Positions 26,776 through 35,636 of a stretch of DNA of 64,000 nucleotides are shown here, piece by piece. A program made the translations under genes and the position numbers. Position 1 is the stretch's first letter. Every line of letters begins with the position of its first letter. The stretch comes from Bradyrhizobium australiense (GTDB lineage: Bacteria > Pseudomonadota > Alphaproteobacteria > Rhizobiales > Xanthobacteraceae): contig NZ_JAAVLX010000004.1 in the NCBI RefSeq assembly GCF_013114825.1, forward strand, positions 620,001-684,000. The letters are read 5' to 3'. Below the pieces are notes generated by a model. That model was not told the origin of the DNA, did not search any database, and was given only the letters and a program-made list of their open reading frames with translations.

Positions 26776-26788
26776 CGCACGCACTCCA

Positions 26789-27658
26789 TCAGAACTCGAA
26801 CAGCCGCGCCGGATTATCGACCAAAATTTTCTGCTGCAGTTCCGGTTCCGGTGCAAACAGCGGAATGAGATCGACCAGATCGCCGTCGTTGGGCATCACC
26901 CTCACATTGGGATGCGGCCAGTCGGTTCCCCAGATCACGCGCGCCGGCGCCGTCTCGACAATGCGGCGCGCAAACGGCACCGCGTCGTGGAATGGTGGCC
27001 CGCTGGACGATACCCGCTCGCAGCCGCACACCTTGACCCAGCATTTCTCGTCCCGCTGCATCAGGTCGATCAGCGTCCGGAACGGAAGCTGGTCGAGACC
27101 GTCAGATGCCTTGACGCGTCCCATATGATCGATGGTGTAGCGCACCGGCAATTTCGCCAGCATCTCGGCATACTCAGGCAGATCGATCGCATCGAAATGC
27201 AGGTCGATATGCCAGCCGAGCGGCGCGACCATCGCGACGATATAGTGAAACGCCGCCATGTCGGGCACTCCGCCGAGATGGCGTACGAAGTTGAAGCGGC
27301 AGCCGCGGAAGCCTCCCTCGTGCAGGTCGCGAAGCCCACGCTCGGTGATGGTGTCGTCGATATTGGCGACAGCGCGAAAGGTCCCGTTGCTGACAGCGAT
27401 GGCATCGAGCGCCACGCGGTTATCGGTGCCGTGCACGCTGGCATTGACGATAACGGCGCGGCCGATCCCGAGCTTTTTGTGCAACGCCAGGAAATCCTCG
27501 AGCGGCGCGTCGGGCGGCGTGTAGGGCCGTCCGGGCGCGTAAGGATATTTGTCGCCGGGGCCGAAGATGTGGGTATGGGCGTCGCACGCCAGCTCAGGGA
27601 GCTTGAATTTCGGCGTTCGCGTATTGGGATCGGGTCCGGGAATCGTAGGCTTATTCAT
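26789..27658 (-). CDS. ligI: 2-pyrone-4,6-dicarboxylate lactonase-like amidohydrolase
   Basis: The 289-residue protein is an amidohydrolase of the LigI type. It has the metal- and substrate-site segment DAHTHIFGPGDKYPYAPGR at the start of the barrel, NGTFRAVANID, HIDLHFDA, TIDHMGR and the C-terminal VIWGTDWPHPN, with Asp on the last strand. LigI opens 2-pyrone-4,6-dicarboxylate to 4-oxalomesaconate (or its oxo-carboxy isomer), the substrate that GalB hydrates. It is first in the minus-strand operon, 13 bases before the Bug receptor gene. Its ribosome site is weak. A TetR-type regulator gene lies 45 bases upstream on the same strand. Confidence 0.85.
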   Translation of the reverse strand: MNKPTIPGPDPNTRTPKFKLPELACDAHTHIFGPGDKYPYAPGRPYTPPDAPLEDFLALHKKLGIGRAVIVNASVHGTDNRVALDAIAVSNGTFRAVANIDDTITERGLRDLHEGGFRGCRFNFVRHLGGVPDMAAFHYIVAMVAPLGWHIDLHFDAIDLPEYAEMLAKLPVRYTIDHMGRVKASDGLDQLPFRTLIDLMQRDEKCWVKVCGCERVSSSGPPFHDAVPFARRIVETAPARVIWGTDWPHPNVRVMPNDGDLVDLIPLFAPEPELQQKILVDNPARLFEF

Positions 27659-27703
27659 AATGGCTTCTGTAACGTTTGGTTCGCGCTTGATTGTCGGCGA
27701 CAG

Positions 27704-28435
27704 CTAGTCGGCCGGATTTTCTTTTCGCTTTCGGGCGACGGTCACGGCGCGCGGTTGAACAGGCTTGATCCGGCGTGATGCATCGTCGATGTGATTGACG
27801 TCTGGCGCCTGCAACGAGGCAACCGTCGCCGATACGATTTGCTCGATCGCTTCCGCCATGTCAGCGCCATCAGCCTCGCCGCGGGAGAGCCGCGTGACCC
27901 GCTCCGGATTGACGAGGGTGTAATACAGTGCGCCGAGCAGGAACTGCGACCGCCAGACGATCGTCGTCCGCGGCAGATGCGGCAGGCTTTCCTCGATCGC
28001 TTCGATAAACGCGTTGGTGGTGTCGTCGAAGATCTCCGCGATGATGCGTCCCACCACGGCGTTGCCTTCGGCCGACATCACCGCGCGCAGCCGCGTGAAC
28101 CGCGCCCCGCCGCCGGCGAGATCGCTGCTCGATGAAAACGCCGGCTGCACATAGGCCCGCACGATCGCTTCCAGCCGGTCCTGAACGTCGCGCACCCGCC
28201 GTGCCGCGACCAGCAATTCGATGCGGCGTTTGTTCATCGGCCCGCAGTGGCGCTTGTAGATTTCCAGCAGCAAGCCGTCCTTGCTCTTGAAGTGATAGGT
28301 GATGCTGCCGGGATTGGCGCCCGCCTCCAGCGCAATGTCGCGGATCGACACGGCGTTGAAGCCACGCGTCGAGAACAACAGCTCGGCCGCGCTCAGGATG
28401 GCTTCCCGCATGTTGGGGTTTCGCGTCATGGGCAT
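27704..28435 (-). CDS. TetR-family transcriptional regulator
   Basis: The start at 28435 follows GGAAAGCAA; 243 residues. The N-terminal helix-turn-helix is clear: REAILSAAELLFSTRGFNAV, then SIRDIALEAGANPGSITYHF and KSKDGLL. A ligand-binding domain follows (RYVQPAF-like AYVQPAFSSSSDLAGGG), and a basic extension RRIKPVQPRAVTVARKRK ends the protein. It stands immediately upstream of the lactonase operon on the same strand and divergent from a periplasmic binding protein gene. A perfect-armed palindrome lies 19 bases before its start, so autoregulation and control of both flanks is likely. Confidence 0.85.
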   Translation of the reverse strand: MPMTRNPNMREAILSAAELLFSTRGFNAVSIRDIALEAGANPGSITYHFKSKDGLLLEIYKRHCGPMNKRRIELLVAARRVRDVQDRLEAIVRAYVQPAFSSSSDLAGGGARFTRLRAVMSAEGNAVVGRIIAEIFDDTTNAFIEAIEESLPHLPRTTIVWRSQFLLGALYYTLVNPERVTRLSRGEADGADMAEAIEQIVSATVASLQAPDVNHIDDASRRIKPVQPRAVTVARKRKENPAD

Positions 28436-28453
28436 TTGCTTTCCGTTCTCGAG

Positions 28454-28473
28454 TTTTGTACGTTTGTACAAAA
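28454..28473. promoter_or_regulatory. Candidate TetR operator
   Basis: Arms TTTTGTAC and GTACAAAA are perfect inverted repeats around a GTTT spacer. The site sits between the divergent TetR and binding-protein genes, 19 bases upstream of the TetR start, where a repressor would block both promoters. Confidence 0.7.
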
Positions 28474-28550
28474 TATCAGGTCTAGTCAACAAACATATGG
28501 GTGGTGAGCAGCCCCCTGCGACGGACGGGACAATAAGGGAGAGCCGCCGG

Positions 28551-29351
28551 ATGCGCCGGATCATCGTTGCGTTTCTGATCGTTGCCAGCGCATTGGCTTG
28601 GCACGGCGTCAGCCCTGCCATCGCGGCCGAGCCGGAACCGCGGCTGATACTGGCACCAACAGGCGTATTGCGAGCCGGGCTCTATCCGGGCACGCCGACC
28701 TCGATCCTGCCGGACACCGGATCGGGCGAACCGCGCGGCGTCGGCCACGATCTCGGCAAAGAGCTCGCGCGGCGGCTTGGCGTGCCCTATGAGCCGGTCG
28801 TGTTTGCCAAAAACGCCGAAGTCCTCGCCGCCCTGAAAAGCGGAGAGGTTGATGTCGCCTTCACCAACGCGACGGCAGCGCGGGCGCGGGATATGGATTT
28901 CGGCCCGCCCTTTCTCGAAATCGAACTCGGCTATCTCGTTCCGCGTGGGTCCACGCTGACAACGCCGGCGGAGATGGACTGTCCTGGACGACGCATCGGC
29001 GTGACCGCGGGCAGTTCCTCGGATGCCACGCTTTCGCGCGACTTCAAACACGCCGAGATCGTGCGCGCCGCTACCTTCGACGTTGCGATCGAGATGCTGT
29101 CGGCCGGCGCGATCAGCGCCTATGCGACCAACAAGGCCGCACTGTTCGAGATGTCGGAGAAATTGCGCGGCTCGAAAGTGCTCGACGGCCGCTGGGGGAT
29201 CGAGCGCCACGCCATCGCCATTCCCAAAGGACGAGAGCAGGCAATGGATTTCGTCCGCCAGTTCACGAATGAGGTCAAATCGGAAGGCGTGGTCCGCGCC
29301 GCGATCGTGCGCGCAGGATTGCGCGGCGCCGCGGAATCGGCTGCGGAATAG
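28551..29351 (+). CDS. Periplasmic solute-binding protein, PBP2-like
   Basis: The start at 28551 follows GGGAGAGCCGCCGG. The product has 266 residues: a signal peptide (RRIIVAFLIVASALAWHG, ending AIAAEP) and a type II binding domain with LRAGLYPGTPTSILPD, GVGHDLGKELARRLGVPYE, ALKSGEVDVAFTNATAARA and GRRIGVTAGSSSDATL. It resembles amino-acid-type binding proteins. No permease or ATPase gene is adjacent. It is divergent from the TetR gene across the palindrome and is followed by a Bug receptor, so its ligand may be connected to the aromatic pathway. Confidence 0.8.
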   Translation: MRRIIVAFLIVASALAWHGVSPAIAAEPEPRLILAPTGVLRAGLYPGTPTSILPDTGSGEPRGVGHDLGKELARRLGVPYEPVVFAKNAEVLAALKSGEVDVAFTNATAARARDMDFGPPFLEIELGYLVPRGSTLTTPAEMDCPGRRIGVTAGSSSDATLSRDFKHAEIVRAATFDVAIEMLSAGAISAYATNKAALFEMSEKLRGSKVLDGRWGIERHAIAIPKGREQAMDFVRQFTNEVKSEGVVRAAIVRAGLRGAAESAAE

Positions 29352-29442
29352 CGATGCACGCTGACTTTGTAACCAACTGCGCGCACCAATTAGGAGCGGC
29401 GCATCAATTCTCAATGACACGTAGCAACAAGGACTTTTTCTC

Positions 29443-30420
29443 ATGATCCCACGCAGAACAATCATCCGCACCATCGTCGCCGCCGCCCTGTTTTCGCTGA
29501 CCGGCACGAACGTGTATGCGGATTCCTTCCCGACCAGGCCCGTGCGCATTCTGGTGCCGTACGCAGCCGGCGGCGCCGTCGACGTGCTTGCGCGCACGCT
29601 TGGGCAATCATTATCGAAGACCTGGGGACAGCAGCCCGTCATCGAAAATCGTCCTGGCGCCGGCGGGATCATCGCATCGCAGGCGCTCACGCAATCGGCG
29701 CCCGACGGCTACACGCTGATCCTGGTCGCAAGCGGCCATCCGCTGAACCAGTTCTTCTATCCAAAACTGCCCTATGACACCTTCAAGGACTTCACTGCCA
29801 TCAGCGAGATCGCCTATTCGCCGCTCGCGATCGTGGTGTCCAAGACCAGCCCGGTGAAGAATTTGCAGGAGTTGCTGGCGACAGCGCGCGCAAAGCCGGA
29901 GTCATTGTCGTACGGCATGTCCGGCAACGGCACCTCGGCGCATCTGGCCGGCGAGCTTCTCAACTACATCGCCAAGGTCAAGATCCAGGCGATCCCCTAC
30001 AAGGGCGGCGCGCCCGCCCTCACGGCGGTCATCGCCGGCGAGATTCCCATGAGCGTCAATCCACTGCCCGAGGTGGTCGGCCAGCTCGAAGGCAACGCGG
30101 TTCGTGTCCTTGCCGTGACGACAGCGCAGCGCTCGAAGGCGTTGCCCGATGTTCCGACGGTCGCGGAAGCCGGCCTGCCCGGCTACGACGCCTCGGTTTG
30201 GTGGGGTTTTCTCGGACCCGCCGGAATGGCGCCTGACCTGGTCGCCAAAATCCATGCTGACCTTGCCGCCGCGCTGAAAGATCCGGTCGTCGTGACCGCT
30301 CTGGACAAGATGGGCGCCACGCCGGTTGGCAGTTCGCCGAGGGATTTCGACGCCTTCATGCGCGCCGAAGCCGCGAAGTGGGAGCCGGTGCTGAAGGAGG
30401 CGAACATCAAGGTGCAATGA
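29443..30420 (+). CDS. Bug/TctC-family tripartite tricarboxylate transporter receptor, second copy
   Basis: The 325-residue protein has a signal peptide (IRTIVAAALFSLTGTNVYA) followed by SFPTRPVRILVPYAAGGAVD, ENRPGAGGIIASQALTQS and DGYTLILVASGHPL, then YKGGAPALTAVIAGEI and a typical C-terminal FMRAEAAKWEPVLKEANI. It binds a carboxylated ligand in the periplasm. It follows the other binding protein gene by 91 bases on the plus strand. The membrane components are not nearby. Confidence 0.85.
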   Translation: MIPRRTIIRTIVAAALFSLTGTNVYADSFPTRPVRILVPYAAGGAVDVLARTLGQSLSKTWGQQPVIENRPGAGGIIASQALTQSAPDGYTLILVASGHPLNQFFYPKLPYDTFKDFTAISEIAYSPLAIVVSKTSPVKNLQELLATARAKPESLSYGMSGNGTSAHLAGELLNYIAKVKIQAIPYKGGAPALTAVIAGEIPMSVNPLPEVVGQLEGNAVRVLAVTTAQRSKALPDVPTVAEAGLPGYDASVWWGFLGPAGMAPDLVAKIHADLAAALKDPVVVTALDKMGATPVGSSPRDFDAFMRAEAAKWEPVLKEANIKVQ

Positions 30421-30437
30421 GACGGTCGCGCCGGTTA

Positions 30438-30457
30438 GCGCGGTCATGTCACCGCGC
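30438..30457. terminator. Hairpin between convergent genes
   Basis: Arms GCGCGGT and ACCGCGC enclose CATGTC. It lies just past the Bug gene and overlaps the stop of the convergent MFS gene; there is no clear T run, so it is only a candidate terminator. Confidence 0.4.
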
Positions 30458-31738
30458 ATTCGCCGGCGCGTGCACGTGCCAGAGATCGGCGCGCCAGTGC
30501 AGCACGATCGCGAGCATCAGCGCGAGGCCGGCCGCCGCATAGAGTGTGCCGGTCGCCGCAAATCCGATCTCGTCGATCAGGCTGCCGGCGGCCAACAGAC
30601 CGATCGGCAGGCCATAGATCACCATCATGCGCACGCCCATCACCCGGCCGCGGAAATTCTCGCTCGCGGTCCGCATCAGGATGACGGCGATCGAGATCAT
30701 GGCGAGGCTTTGCGAAAAGCCTGCCACCACCAGGCACACGATCGCGGTCGGCACCGTCTGCATCTGCGCAAACACCAGCAAGGTCGCGTACCAGACGACG
30801 GTGGCGCCGATCATCAGCCGCGCCACCCGCAGGTCGCGGATCAGGCTCAGCACGATCGAGCCGGCCAGCGAGCCGATCGCAAAACTTGCCGACAGATAGC
30901 CAAGCCCGGTCTGGTTGGTGCCGTAGATCGTCTTGGCGATGTAGGGCAGCAAGCCATTGGAGAGTGGATAGGCCGTCAGATTGGCCAGGAATGCCACCCA
31001 GAGCGCGGCCTGCATCCGCGGCGTGGTCCAGACATAGGCTACGCCCTCCTTGAGATCCCGCAGCGGCGAGCGCTGCAACGCCTCGCTGGCAGCTTCGTCC
31101 GCCGCGTGCGGCTTTGCCGGCGTCACGATGCACAGCGTCAGCGCGGTTGCGGTAAGATAGAGGCTGACGATCGCCACATAGGCCGGGCCCATGCCGAGCG
31201 AGGCAAACAAGCCGGCGCCGCTCAGCGCGCCGGCGATGCGCGCCGTATCCATCGTGGTGCGCGAGATGCTGATTGCCCCAATCAATTGGCCATGCGGCAT
31301 GATGGTCGCCACCAAGGCGCCGCGCACACCAAGATCCGATGGGCGGACGATGCCCATCACGGCCGCAATGACGAAAACAGAAATAGGCGCGAGATGGCCG
31401 GACAGCGCCAGCGTCATCAGCACGGCCGCCAGTACCGCGTAGATCGCCCGCATCATCGCCAGCAAATCGCGGTGACCGATGCGGTCGCCGACCACGCCGA
31501 ACATCGGCGCAACCAGCGTCCCGACATAGCCGAGCGAAGCGAACAGCGTGAGCAGCAGAACCGATCCGGTCTCGACCAGCACGTACCAGCCGAGAATCAG
31601 CGTCTCCATCTCGAACGCCCACGAGGTGAGCAGATCAGCCGGCCATTGAAAGCGGTAGTTCCTGACGCGGAATGGTGCGAGCGCGGAAGGCCGCGCGAGG
31701 TCGCTCAAGATGCGTTGTCGCGATTCATCGCGGTCCAC
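30449..31738 (-). CDS. MFS transporter, EntS-like
   Basis: The 429-residue protein has about twelve membrane segments. The N-terminal FRVRNYRFQWPADLLTSWAF and the loop MFGVVGDRIGHRDLL (the MFS loop 2-3 motif) match the EntS/MFS_3 subgroup, which mostly exports small hydrophobic molecules. A central cytoplasmic stretch (SPLRDLKEGVAYVWTT) joins the halves. The start is a GTG. It points towards the Bug gene and ends at the shared hairpin. Export of an aromatic or toxic intermediate fits the neighbourhood but is not shown. Confidence 0.8.
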   Translation of the reverse strand: MDRDESRQRILSDLARPSALAPFRVRNYRFQWPADLLTSWAFEMETLILGWYVLVETGSVLLLTLFASLGYVGTLVAPMFGVVGDRIGHRDLLAMMRAIYAVLAAVLMTLALSGHLAPISVFVIAAVMGIVRPSDLGVRGALVATIMPHGQLIGAISISRTTMDTARIAGALSGAGLFASLGMGPAYVAIVSLYLTATALTLCIVTPAKPHAADEAASEALQRSPLRDLKEGVAYVWTTPRMQAALWVAFLANLTAYPLSNGLLPYIAKTIYGTNQTGLGYLSASFAIGSLAGSIVLSLIRDLRVARLMIGATVVWYATLLVFAQMQTVPTAIVCLVVAGFSQSLAMISIAVILMRTASENFRGRVMGVRMMVIYGLPIGLLAAGSLIDEIGFAATGTLYAAAGLALMLAIVLHWRADLWHVHAPANAR

Positions 31739-31806
31739 CCTGCCCTGTTTCTTGTTATGAAGAACTGGATAGCAAGCCGGGCCCGGCGTTTCAAGCAGCC
31801 GACGTC

Positions 31807-32667
31807 TTAAGCAGCCGACATGGCCCTGGCGTGGTGCGAGAGCAACAGCCGCCTCACCTCGGCGGCCGATATCGCGGGGCTAAACAGATGGCCCTGCATC
31901 TCGGTGCAGCCGAGGATGTACAGCAGGTTCCTCTGCTGTTCGGTTTCGACACCCTCCGCCGTCGTCGTCATGTCACTGGCGGGCGCGATGTTCACCACCG
32001 CCTGGACGATCGACGAGGACGCGCCGGGGCCTGCGATATCCCGGATAAAGGAGCGATCGATCTTGATCTTGTCGAACGGGAAACGCTGCAAGTAGCTGAG
32101 CGAGGAATAGCCGGTGCCGAAATCGTCCAGCGCGATCCGGACCTTGCGCAACTGATGCAGCATGTCGAGCGCAGCCTCGTCGTGGCGAATGAGCACGGCC
32201 TCGGTGATTTCGAACTCCAGCCTGCTTGCGGGAAGGCCGCAAGCCGCAAGCATCGCCGCCACGTTCAGCGCCAGCGATTGGTGCCGCCACCGCAGCAGCG
32301 CCTCGCAGGATGAGATCTTGTCGTCCTCGATATTGACCACCGGCTGGTAGTGGGCCTCGAGGCTGCCGTCGCTGATCGACTGGCGTAGCTCGAGCTCCAG
32401 GCTTCGCCGCGTTTTGGCGCGCTGGTCCATGCCGGCCTCGAAAGAGCGGTAGGTTCGCCGTCCGTCGCAGCTCCATGTCCAGATCGCAAATTGCGCGAGC
32501 ACGGCCGCTGCGAGCAGGACGACGCAGACAGCAAGCAGCGTAAACAGCCCGGCCTTATCGGCGGGACCGCCAGGCAATTTCTGGTCGCTATCGACGCTCA
32601 CCCGAGATGCTTCTCCGCGCGAAATCGCCAATCTGCGGGCGGTTGGCGATTGGTCATGCAGACGCAT
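31807..32667 (-). CDS. EAL-domain protein with internal deletion
   Basis: The 286-residue protein has one membrane segment (residues 40-64) then an EAL domain. Visible residues: E122-A-L, N135, the EITE segment at 153-156, D181-D182 in DDFGTGYSS, K202 in KIDRSF, E238 in TAEGVE and Q258. Between CEALLRWRHQ (to 130) and LALNVAAM (from 132) the usual 45-50 residues with the P-x-F-I-P-x-A-E-E-x-G segment are missing, while the frame is kept. EAL domains break down cyclic di-GMP; loss of that part of the barrel probably abolishes the fold or makes this a binding relic. It has no GGDEF partner. Confidence 0.75.
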   Translation of the reverse strand: MRLHDQSPTARRLAISRGEASRVSVDSDQKLPGGPADKAGLFTLLAVCVVLLAAAVLAQFAIWTWSCDGRRTYRSFEAGMDQRAKTRRSLELELRQSISDGSLEAHYQPVVNIEDDKISSCEALLRWRHQSLALNVAAMLAACGLPASRLEFEITEAVLIRHDEAALDMLHQLRKVRIALDDFGTGYSSLSYLQRFPFDKIKIDRSFIRDIAGPGASSSIVQAVVNIAPASDMTTTAEGVETEQQRNLLYILGCTEMQGHLFSPAISAAEVRRLLLSHHARAMSAA

Positions 32668-33029
32668 CCAGTTTTCCCGCCCAGCGATATTGGTACGAAA
32701 GACAAGTGGAAGGCGCGCTACAACTTGCGGTTAGCAATCGGTTACGGCCACACACGGGCTGATTCCAATCACCCATCGTCCATAACAAGTTAGCGAGAGA
32801 TGGCTGCCGGCTGGTCCTCTCCTTCGGAATGGTAAACGAGAGATTAAGCTTCAAGCCGGCTCCCGCGCGCCAGCAAATGCTGGAAAGCCCTGATTTTCCA
32901 AGCCCAACGCGCACTCGGAGCAGTGGACCGGACTCTGCTGCAAGAACGAATTCTGACCGAGATGCCGCAGATTTAGCCCGATGCGGAACCACGCCGGTTT
33001 AACCGTTTCGCTAGTCGGGACCGCCCATA
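32668..33029. other. Intergenic stretch between divergent genes
   Basis: About 360 bases upstream of the EAL and HerA genes. I see no gene or repeat here; both promoters should lie within it. Confidence 0.35.
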
Positions 33030-34811
33030 ATGGAAGCCAGACCCCAATTCATGAGATCCAGGTTCAACACCGTGACATCCTTCGGACGTGTGATTTCCGT
33101 GCGCGGCTCGCTTGCCCGGGTGGGACTTCTGGCGACGGGCCAGATGCCCGTCTCCGAAGTGCGCGCCACCGTCGGCCGCTTCATCAGCATCCGTTGTGCC
33201 GGCTCCACCATCATCGCGATGATCACCGAGGTGTCCTGCGAGGATACGCCGACCTCCGACAACTATATCGCGAGTGCGTCGGTCGACCTGCTCGGTGAAA
33301 TCTCCGGCGGCGAACGCCCCAAATTCCAGCGTGGCGTCACCAACTATCCGACCATCGGGGACGCCGTCGAGCTCGTTACCGCCCAGGACCTTCGCACCGT
33401 CTACGCGCCGAGCGGCTCGGACCAGATCAATGTCGGCACCCTGCAGCAGGACCGCTCGGTGATCGCCTATGTCGATGTCGAGGAAATGCTCTCCAAGCAT
33501 TTCGCGGTCCTCGGCTCCACCGGCGTCGGCAAATCGACCAGCGTGTCGCTGCTGCTCAACGAGATTCTGAAGGCACGGCCGAACCTGCGGATTTTCCTGC
33601 TCGACGTGCACAACGAATATGGCCGCTGCTTCGGCGACCGTGCGCTGGTAATGAACCCGCGCAATTTGAAACTGCCGTTCTGGCTGTTCAATTTCGAAGA
33701 GATCGTCGACGTGCTGTTCGGCGGTCGCCCGGGCGTGCCGGAAGAACTCGACGTCCTCGCCGAAGTCATTCCGATGGCGAAGGGCATCTATACCCAGTAT
33801 CAGAACTCCGACCGACTCGGGCTCAAGCGCATCGACCCCAAGTCGGTCGGCTACACCGTCGATACGCCGGTGCCCTACCGGCTTGTCGATCTGATCTCGC
33901 TGATCGACGAACGGATGGGCAAGCTGGAGAACCGCTCCTCGCGCATCATCTATCATAAGCTGATCTCGCGCGTCGAAACCGTGCGCAACGATCCGCGCTA
34001 CGCCTTCATGTTCGACAACGCCAATGTCGGCGGCGACACCATGGCGGAAGTGATCAGCCATCTGTTCCGCCTGCCGGCCAATGGCCGGCCGATGACCATC
34101 ATGCAACTCGCCGGCTTCCCCGCCGAAGTCGTCGATTCCGTGGTGTCGGTCTTGTGCCGCATGGCGTTCGATTTCGGCCTGTGGAGCGACGGCGTCTCGC
34201 CGCTTTTGTTCGTCTGCGAAGAGGCGCACCGTTATGCCTCAGCCGACCGCAACATCGGTTTCGGGCCGACGCGCAAGGCGGTCTCGCGCATCGCCAAGGA
34301 GGGCCGCAAATACGGCGTCTATCTCGGCCTCGTCACTCAGCGTCCGGCCGAACTCGACGCCACCATCATCTCCCAGTGCAACACGCTGTTTGCGATGCGC
34401 CTCGCCAACGACCGCGACCAGGCGCTGTTGCGCTCGGCGGTCTCGGACGCGGCCGCCAACCTGTTGTCGTTCGTGCCGTCGCTCGGCACCCGTGAGGTGC
34501 TAGCCTTCGGCGAAGGCGTGGCGCTGCCGACGCGCCTGCGCTTCAAGGAGGTTCCCGTTCATCAGTTGCCGCGCAGCGAAGCCACCATCGCGACCGTGCC
34601 CTCGGTTTCGGCCGGCCACGATATGCATTTCGTCTCGGCCGTGCTGGATCGCTGGCGCGGCGCCACCTCGCATCGCGACGTGCCGAACGATCCCTCGATC
34701 AGCGACCGACCCGCCGTCCGCATCATGACGCCGGTCGAAGCGCCGATGCTGCAGCCCTCGATGGGGCTCGATCCCGACCGCTTCTCGCTCTTGAAAAAGC
34801 CGCTTCGCTGA
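33030..34811 (+). CDS. HerA-like ATPase (DUF87 family)
   Basis: The 593-residue protein starts with a HAS-barrel-like strand region (VTSFGRVISVRGSLARVGLL), followed by the ATPase. The P-loop is VLGSTGVGKSTS, Walker B LLFVCEEAH, and the RPAELDATIISQCNTLFAMR segment is the conserved sensor/arginine region of the HerA/FtsK superfamily. Archaeal HerA works with the nuclease NurA in DNA-end processing; no nurA-like gene is present here, as in many bacteria with a lone HerA. Start could also be the ATG at 33051. It is followed after about 110 bases by an AhpD-like gene. The role in this organism is probably DNA translocation, but the partner is unknown. Confidence 0.85.
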   Translation: MEARPQFMRSRFNTVTSFGRVISVRGSLARVGLLATGQMPVSEVRATVGRFISIRCAGSTIIAMITEVSCEDTPTSDNYIASASVDLLGEISGGERPKFQRGVTNYPTIGDAVELVTAQDLRTVYAPSGSDQINVGTLQQDRSVIAYVDVEEMLSKHFAVLGSTGVGKSTSVSLLLNEILKARPNLRIFLLDVHNEYGRCFGDRALVMNPRNLKLPFWLFNFEEIVDVLFGGRPGVPEELDVLAEVIPMAKGIYTQYQNSDRLGLKRIDPKSVGYTVDTPVPYRLVDLISLIDERMGKLENRSSRIIYHKLISRVETVRNDPRYAFMFDNANVGGDTMAEVISHLFRLPANGRPMTIMQLAGFPAEVVDSVVSVLCRMAFDFGLWSDGVSPLLFVCEEAHRYASADRNIGFGPTRKAVSRIAKEGRKYGVYLGLVTQRPAELDATIISQCNTLFAMRLANDRDQALLRSAVSDAAANLLSFVPSLGTREVLAFGEGVALPTRLRFKEVPVHQLPRSEATIATVPSVSAGHDMHFVSAVLDRWRGATSHRDVPNDPSISDRPAVRIMTPVEAPMLQPSMGLDPDRFSLLKKPLR

Positions 34812-34922
34812 GGCGCCACAGCTTCGCGCGATTTCTCCGCGGGGGGCGGTATCCACGTCGCCGCAAAACGCGATATGGTTCCGGCAATGCCGCATCCCGC
34901 GGCCTTGATCCGGAACCCTTGC

Positions 34923-35507
34923 ATGACCAAGCCTGCTGCCAAACGATTTCAGCCGCCCGCCATCGACAAGCTGCCGGAGGATATCCGCACGAGAATTCTC
35001 GCGGTGCAGGAGAAGTCCGGTTTCGTGCCGAATGTCTTCCTGACGCTGGCCTACCGCCCGGACGAATTTCGCGCCTTCTTTGCCTATCACGACGCGTTGA
35101 TGGAGAAGGACAGCAGGCTGACCAAGGCTGAGCGCGAGATGATCGTGGTGGCGACGTCAGCCGCCAACCAGTGCCATTACTGCGTGATCGCCCACGGTGC
35201 GATCCTGCGCGTCCGGGCCAAAAACCCCGTGATCGCCGATCAGATCGCGGTCAACTACCGCAAGGCCGACATCACGCCGCGCCAGCGTGCCATGCTCGAC
35301 TTCGCCATGAAGGTGAGCCGGGCGGCGAACGAGATTTCGGAAGCCGATTTTGCCGAAGTCGCCGGCCACGGCTTTTCCGAGGACGATATCTGGGACATCG
35401 CGGCAATTTCGGCCTTCTTCGCGCTGTCGAACCGGCTGGCCAACGTCACCGCAATGCGCCCGAACGACGAGTTCTACATGATGGGGCGGCTGCCGAAACA
35501 GGGCTGA
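34923..35507 (+). CDS. AhpD-like peroxidase-related protein
   Basis: The start at 34923 gives 194 residues. The redox motif CHYC with its helix NQCHYCVIAHGAILR and the preceding EREMIVVATSAAN are typical of the AhpD/carboxymuconolactone-decarboxylase fold, in the subgroup annotated as peroxidase-related. The two cysteines and the nearby His form the active site for peroxide reduction or thiol exchange. It follows the HerA gene on the same strand and is all helical and cytosolic. No alkyl hydroperoxide reductase gene is adjacent. Confidence 0.85.
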   Translation: MTKPAAKRFQPPAIDKLPEDIRTRILAVQEKSGFVPNVFLTLAYRPDEFRAFFAYHDALMEKDSRLTKAEREMIVVATSAANQCHYCVIAHGAILRVRAKNPVIADQIAVNYRKADITPRQRAMLDFAMKVSRAANEISEADFAEVAGHGFSEDDIWDIAAISAFFALSNRLANVTAMRPNDEFYMMGRLPKQG

Positions 35508-35636
35508 GCCGGCCGGCTTGCGCCTGGTTCCAGGCATTGCGGGACGGGATGGCTGTCCCGCGCTCGCCAAGATTTCATGTTGGACGCGCGGCCACCGTGC
35601 TAGAAAGATGGCCTGATTTCTCGCGGATCGACGGCA

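Noticed and set aside
30446..31810. A 454-residue plus-strand frame opposite the MFS gene.
   Set aside because: Shadow of a twelve-segment transporter; extreme Arg/His content and no domain.
32973..34229. A 418-residue minus-strand frame opposite the HerA-like gene.
   Set aside because: Antisense to an ATPase with both Walker motifs; composition of a shadow frame.
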